This document shows positions 61,801 to 64,000 of a stretch of DNA of 64,000 nt, piece by piece. The notes beneath the pieces are model-generated. The model was not told the origin of the DNA. It ran no database searches and saw only the letters and a list, made by a program, of their open reading frames with translations. A program made the translations under genes and the position numbers. This stretch comes from Cyanoderma ruficeps (taxonomy: Eukaryota > Chordata > Aves > Passeriformes > Timaliidae). The stretch spans positions 9,050,563 through 9,114,562 of the forward strand of contig VZDJ01000301.1 in NCBI GenBank assembly GCA_008694505.1. The letters are read 5' to 3'. Every line of letters starts with the position of its first letter. Positions within the stretch are counted from its first letter, which is position 1.

Positions 61801-64000
61801 ACAAATTAGTTTAGCTCTAATGTCGTTGGTCACCAATTAGCCAAGAAGGTCATTAATGTAACAACTGCAAATTATTTGGAAATACTTTATTATCTTTTTC
61901 TTTGAGAGCAAGAATATGAAGGTCCCTTCCAACCCAGGGCATTCTGTGTTCCTATGATTGACAGGCACTGACAACTGTGTTTCCTACAACTTCTTTAAAA
62001 TGCCTTTTCCTTGATCCTTACGGTTTGCCAGTTGTAAAATTCTGTCATTATCTCATTTTTGTTCAGGTTTTTGGGGCAGTTTGGGGGATTTCTATGAAAG
62101 CATTGACTTTACTGCATACGGAGTTCCCCAGGAGGTGACACTCGTAGCTGGGGTGACACTTGTAGGTTATTTTGGATCCCTGTGAAGTGTTTGGAAATAC
62201 TTTACTGTGGTGGCATTTTCTCTGCTAAATTGGTCAGTATTGTGGTGTTTTTCAGGATAGTTTTTGTGGGAAAAGGAGAGGAGAAGGCTCAAGGAGCAGA
62301 GCTGTAGGAATGCTCTGTCCCACATTCATGCTGGGCAGTCTCTGTAGGGTGGATGGTGCATCAATCCTGATATTTTTGTACGTTAGGGATGTTGATCTCA
62401 AGTGTGGGATTATTTTTAGGCATTATTTAGAGGTGTGGACCTGCAACACTCAGCTGTTGGGTGCCTTAAAAAGAGCAGATACTAACAGAGGGCAGAGCAA
62501 ATATAAAATATTCCTGACCAAGTCCTATGTCCTATCCCAAATCTTTGACATCCATTCACTTTTCCTAACATCTTTATTTTTCCACGAGAATTTCCTAAAT
62601 CTCTCAAGAGCATCCTATATATTCTATAACTCCTGAAGAGATATTTCAGGTTAGCCAAGGACTGACTCTCTCTGCACCTGAGAATTCCAACACATTCCAA
62701 ATGTGGAGGAATATCCTGCCCATGGCATGTGGCACAGCAGTTTGGCTTGTCCTTGGAGCACGGTGCCAGGGAGGGAGGTTCTCTGCAGTCATCACGTTTT
62801 GCAGTAGGGCTTGAATGATTCCAAGCAGGAATTCCTGAATTGTGATAAATCACTTTTGGGATGGGAAAGGCTTCATCTGTGCTTCTGTTTCTGGTGGCAT
62901 TGCCATCCCTGCTGGTGGTGGTGGTGGCACCTGGCACCATTCCTGAGGAGGGACCCCTGTAACAGTTATTCCACAAACCAATCAAGCAACCAAAAAAAAA
63001 AAAAAGCTGAAGAAAAGTTTGGGACTTTTTATCCTACAGGCACCTTATCTGAAGTTAATGACATTCCCCAAATGTTACAGTGGCATTAATATATTGCTTA
63101 AGGGGGTTTTATGCATTTTTTTCTTGCTTTCCTTTCCTTTTCCAGTGACAGTAGCTGGTTTACACCTTAAAGAATTATAGGAATGTGTTGGTTGATCCTT
63201 TTTTCAGGCTGTGCTTGTTTAAAACTAACTCAGTCCCAACAATTACTGTCCTAAACTGAGTTTTATGGAAAGCTACATAAACCTTTGGTTTTGTACTTGG
63301 TCTCTAAATTATTTTGTGTGTTTAAATATATATATAAAATGTCCATTGTCTGAATAACCCTTGAACCAAAGTCTCTCTTTGAACTTTGGAGGCTTTGGCT
63401 TTGCAAATCAAAGTTAATTAATGGTTTGGGGTTTTTTTGGTTTCTGTGATTGTTCAGCTTGATTTTATCACTGGTTTCCCACAGAAAGGGAAACATTGCA
63501 GTGTGAAAATTCTCATAATAGGGCTTCAATTCTTGTGCTTCTTTTCTTTGGAGAGTGAAAGAGCTGTGCTCCAAAGAGCCACTCAGAGCTGAAATATCTT
63601 CACTCTGCTGTGTCCTGAGTGTGCCCAGCATGGTCTGACTCAAAGGGAGATGTTGGAAATTCCCATTAGTGAGATTTCAGGGTTGAAATCCAGTCCTTGG
63701 GGTCCTGCACCACTGGAGGTACCAGCCCTGCTGGGCTGAGAAAACTCACGTTGTGCTGTGGTGAAAAATGAGCTTTACAGAGATTGGTAATGGATGCTGG
63801 TCAGTTAAGTTTGTCTTTTTTAGGGAGCTCATCCAGGTTTCTCTGGTGCTGCTAAACTGCCATGCAAGGGCAGGAGTGATCAGTTGTCCCCAGAGCACTG
63901 CTGGAATAAATCTGTAGCTAAATGCATTCTTCTTAATCAGAGAGACATTTCCTGTGGCATCACTTCTGTTATGTTTTCTTGCAGTGACCCAAAAACCTGG
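58841..64000. other. intergenic, downstream of SLITRK3
   Basis: AT-rich unique sequence. 59420-59720 and 60080-60250 are repeat-free and rich in TAATTA/ATTAAT motifs, plausible distal enhancers. A TGG trinucleotide run is near 62910-62930 and an A-run near 62993. No coding evidence; the expected downstream vertebrate neighbour (BCHE) is not reached. Confidence 0.6.
61918..61960 (+). mobile_element. CR1 3' tail remnant
   Basis: GAAGGTCCCTTCCAACCCAG followed by 'gcattctgtgttcctatgatt', the extreme CR1 3' end with its ATTCTATG-type tail. Only about 40 bases remain. Confidence 0.75.

Noticed and set aside
58841..64000. Search for the neighbouring gene BCHE
   Set aside because: No cholinesterase-like frame or exon was seen in the downstream flank.

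Overview
The window is almost certainly from a bird nuclear genome. It carries several degenerate CR1-type LINE 3' ends in both orientations, including the CR1 terminal phrase that reads like 'cccttccaaccca...attctatgatt'. It also has retroviral-type solo LTRs, low repeat density overall, GC-rich minisatellites and short assembly gaps at homopolymers. No bacterial or viral gene organisation is present. The species cannot be fixed from the sequence.

There is one convincing protein-coding gene: SLITRK3, on the + strand. Its whole coding sequence lies in one exon (53901-56720, 939 codons). Upstream is a non-coding leader with good splice signals (donors at 52216 and 52915; acceptors ending at 52325 and 53879) inside and just downstream of a CpG-rich promoter region (about 50300-51960). 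Downstream is a 3' UTR with two AATAAA signals (57581 and 57833). The product is a synaptic adhesion protein: signal peptide, two LRR blocks each capped by cysteine-rich LRRNT and LRRCT modules, one transmembrane helix and a tyrosine-bearing cytoplasmic tail. A further CpG-rich patch (about 58140-58840), with a strong CTCF-like motif at 58554-58568, lies a few hundred bases past the last poly(A) signal.

Layout: 1-50300 is a gene desert upstream of SLITRK3. It holds degenerate CR1 copies near 1.1, 3.2, 16.3, 19.1, 22.7, 36.3, 37.1, 45.4 and 46.7 kb, a well-delimited solo LTR at 27846-28315, weaker LTR-like segments near 21.5, 34.2 and 41.6 kb, and a series of minisatellites (60, 14, 11, 30, 231, 21 and about 33 bp units). 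Between these is AT-rich, low-CpG single-copy sequence, parts of which have the look of conserved regulatory DNA. 50300-57860 is the SLITRK3 locus. 58840-64000 is AT-rich non-coding sequence with one tiny CR1 tail.

Most long open frames outside SLITRK3 are by-products of GC-rich sequence or of tandem repeats whose period is a multiple of three. I see no convincing undescribed system. The observations most worth following up are the base-composition break and homopolymer growth inside the SLITRK3 exon, the alternative leader splicing, the flanking CTCF-like sites and the unusual minisatellites.
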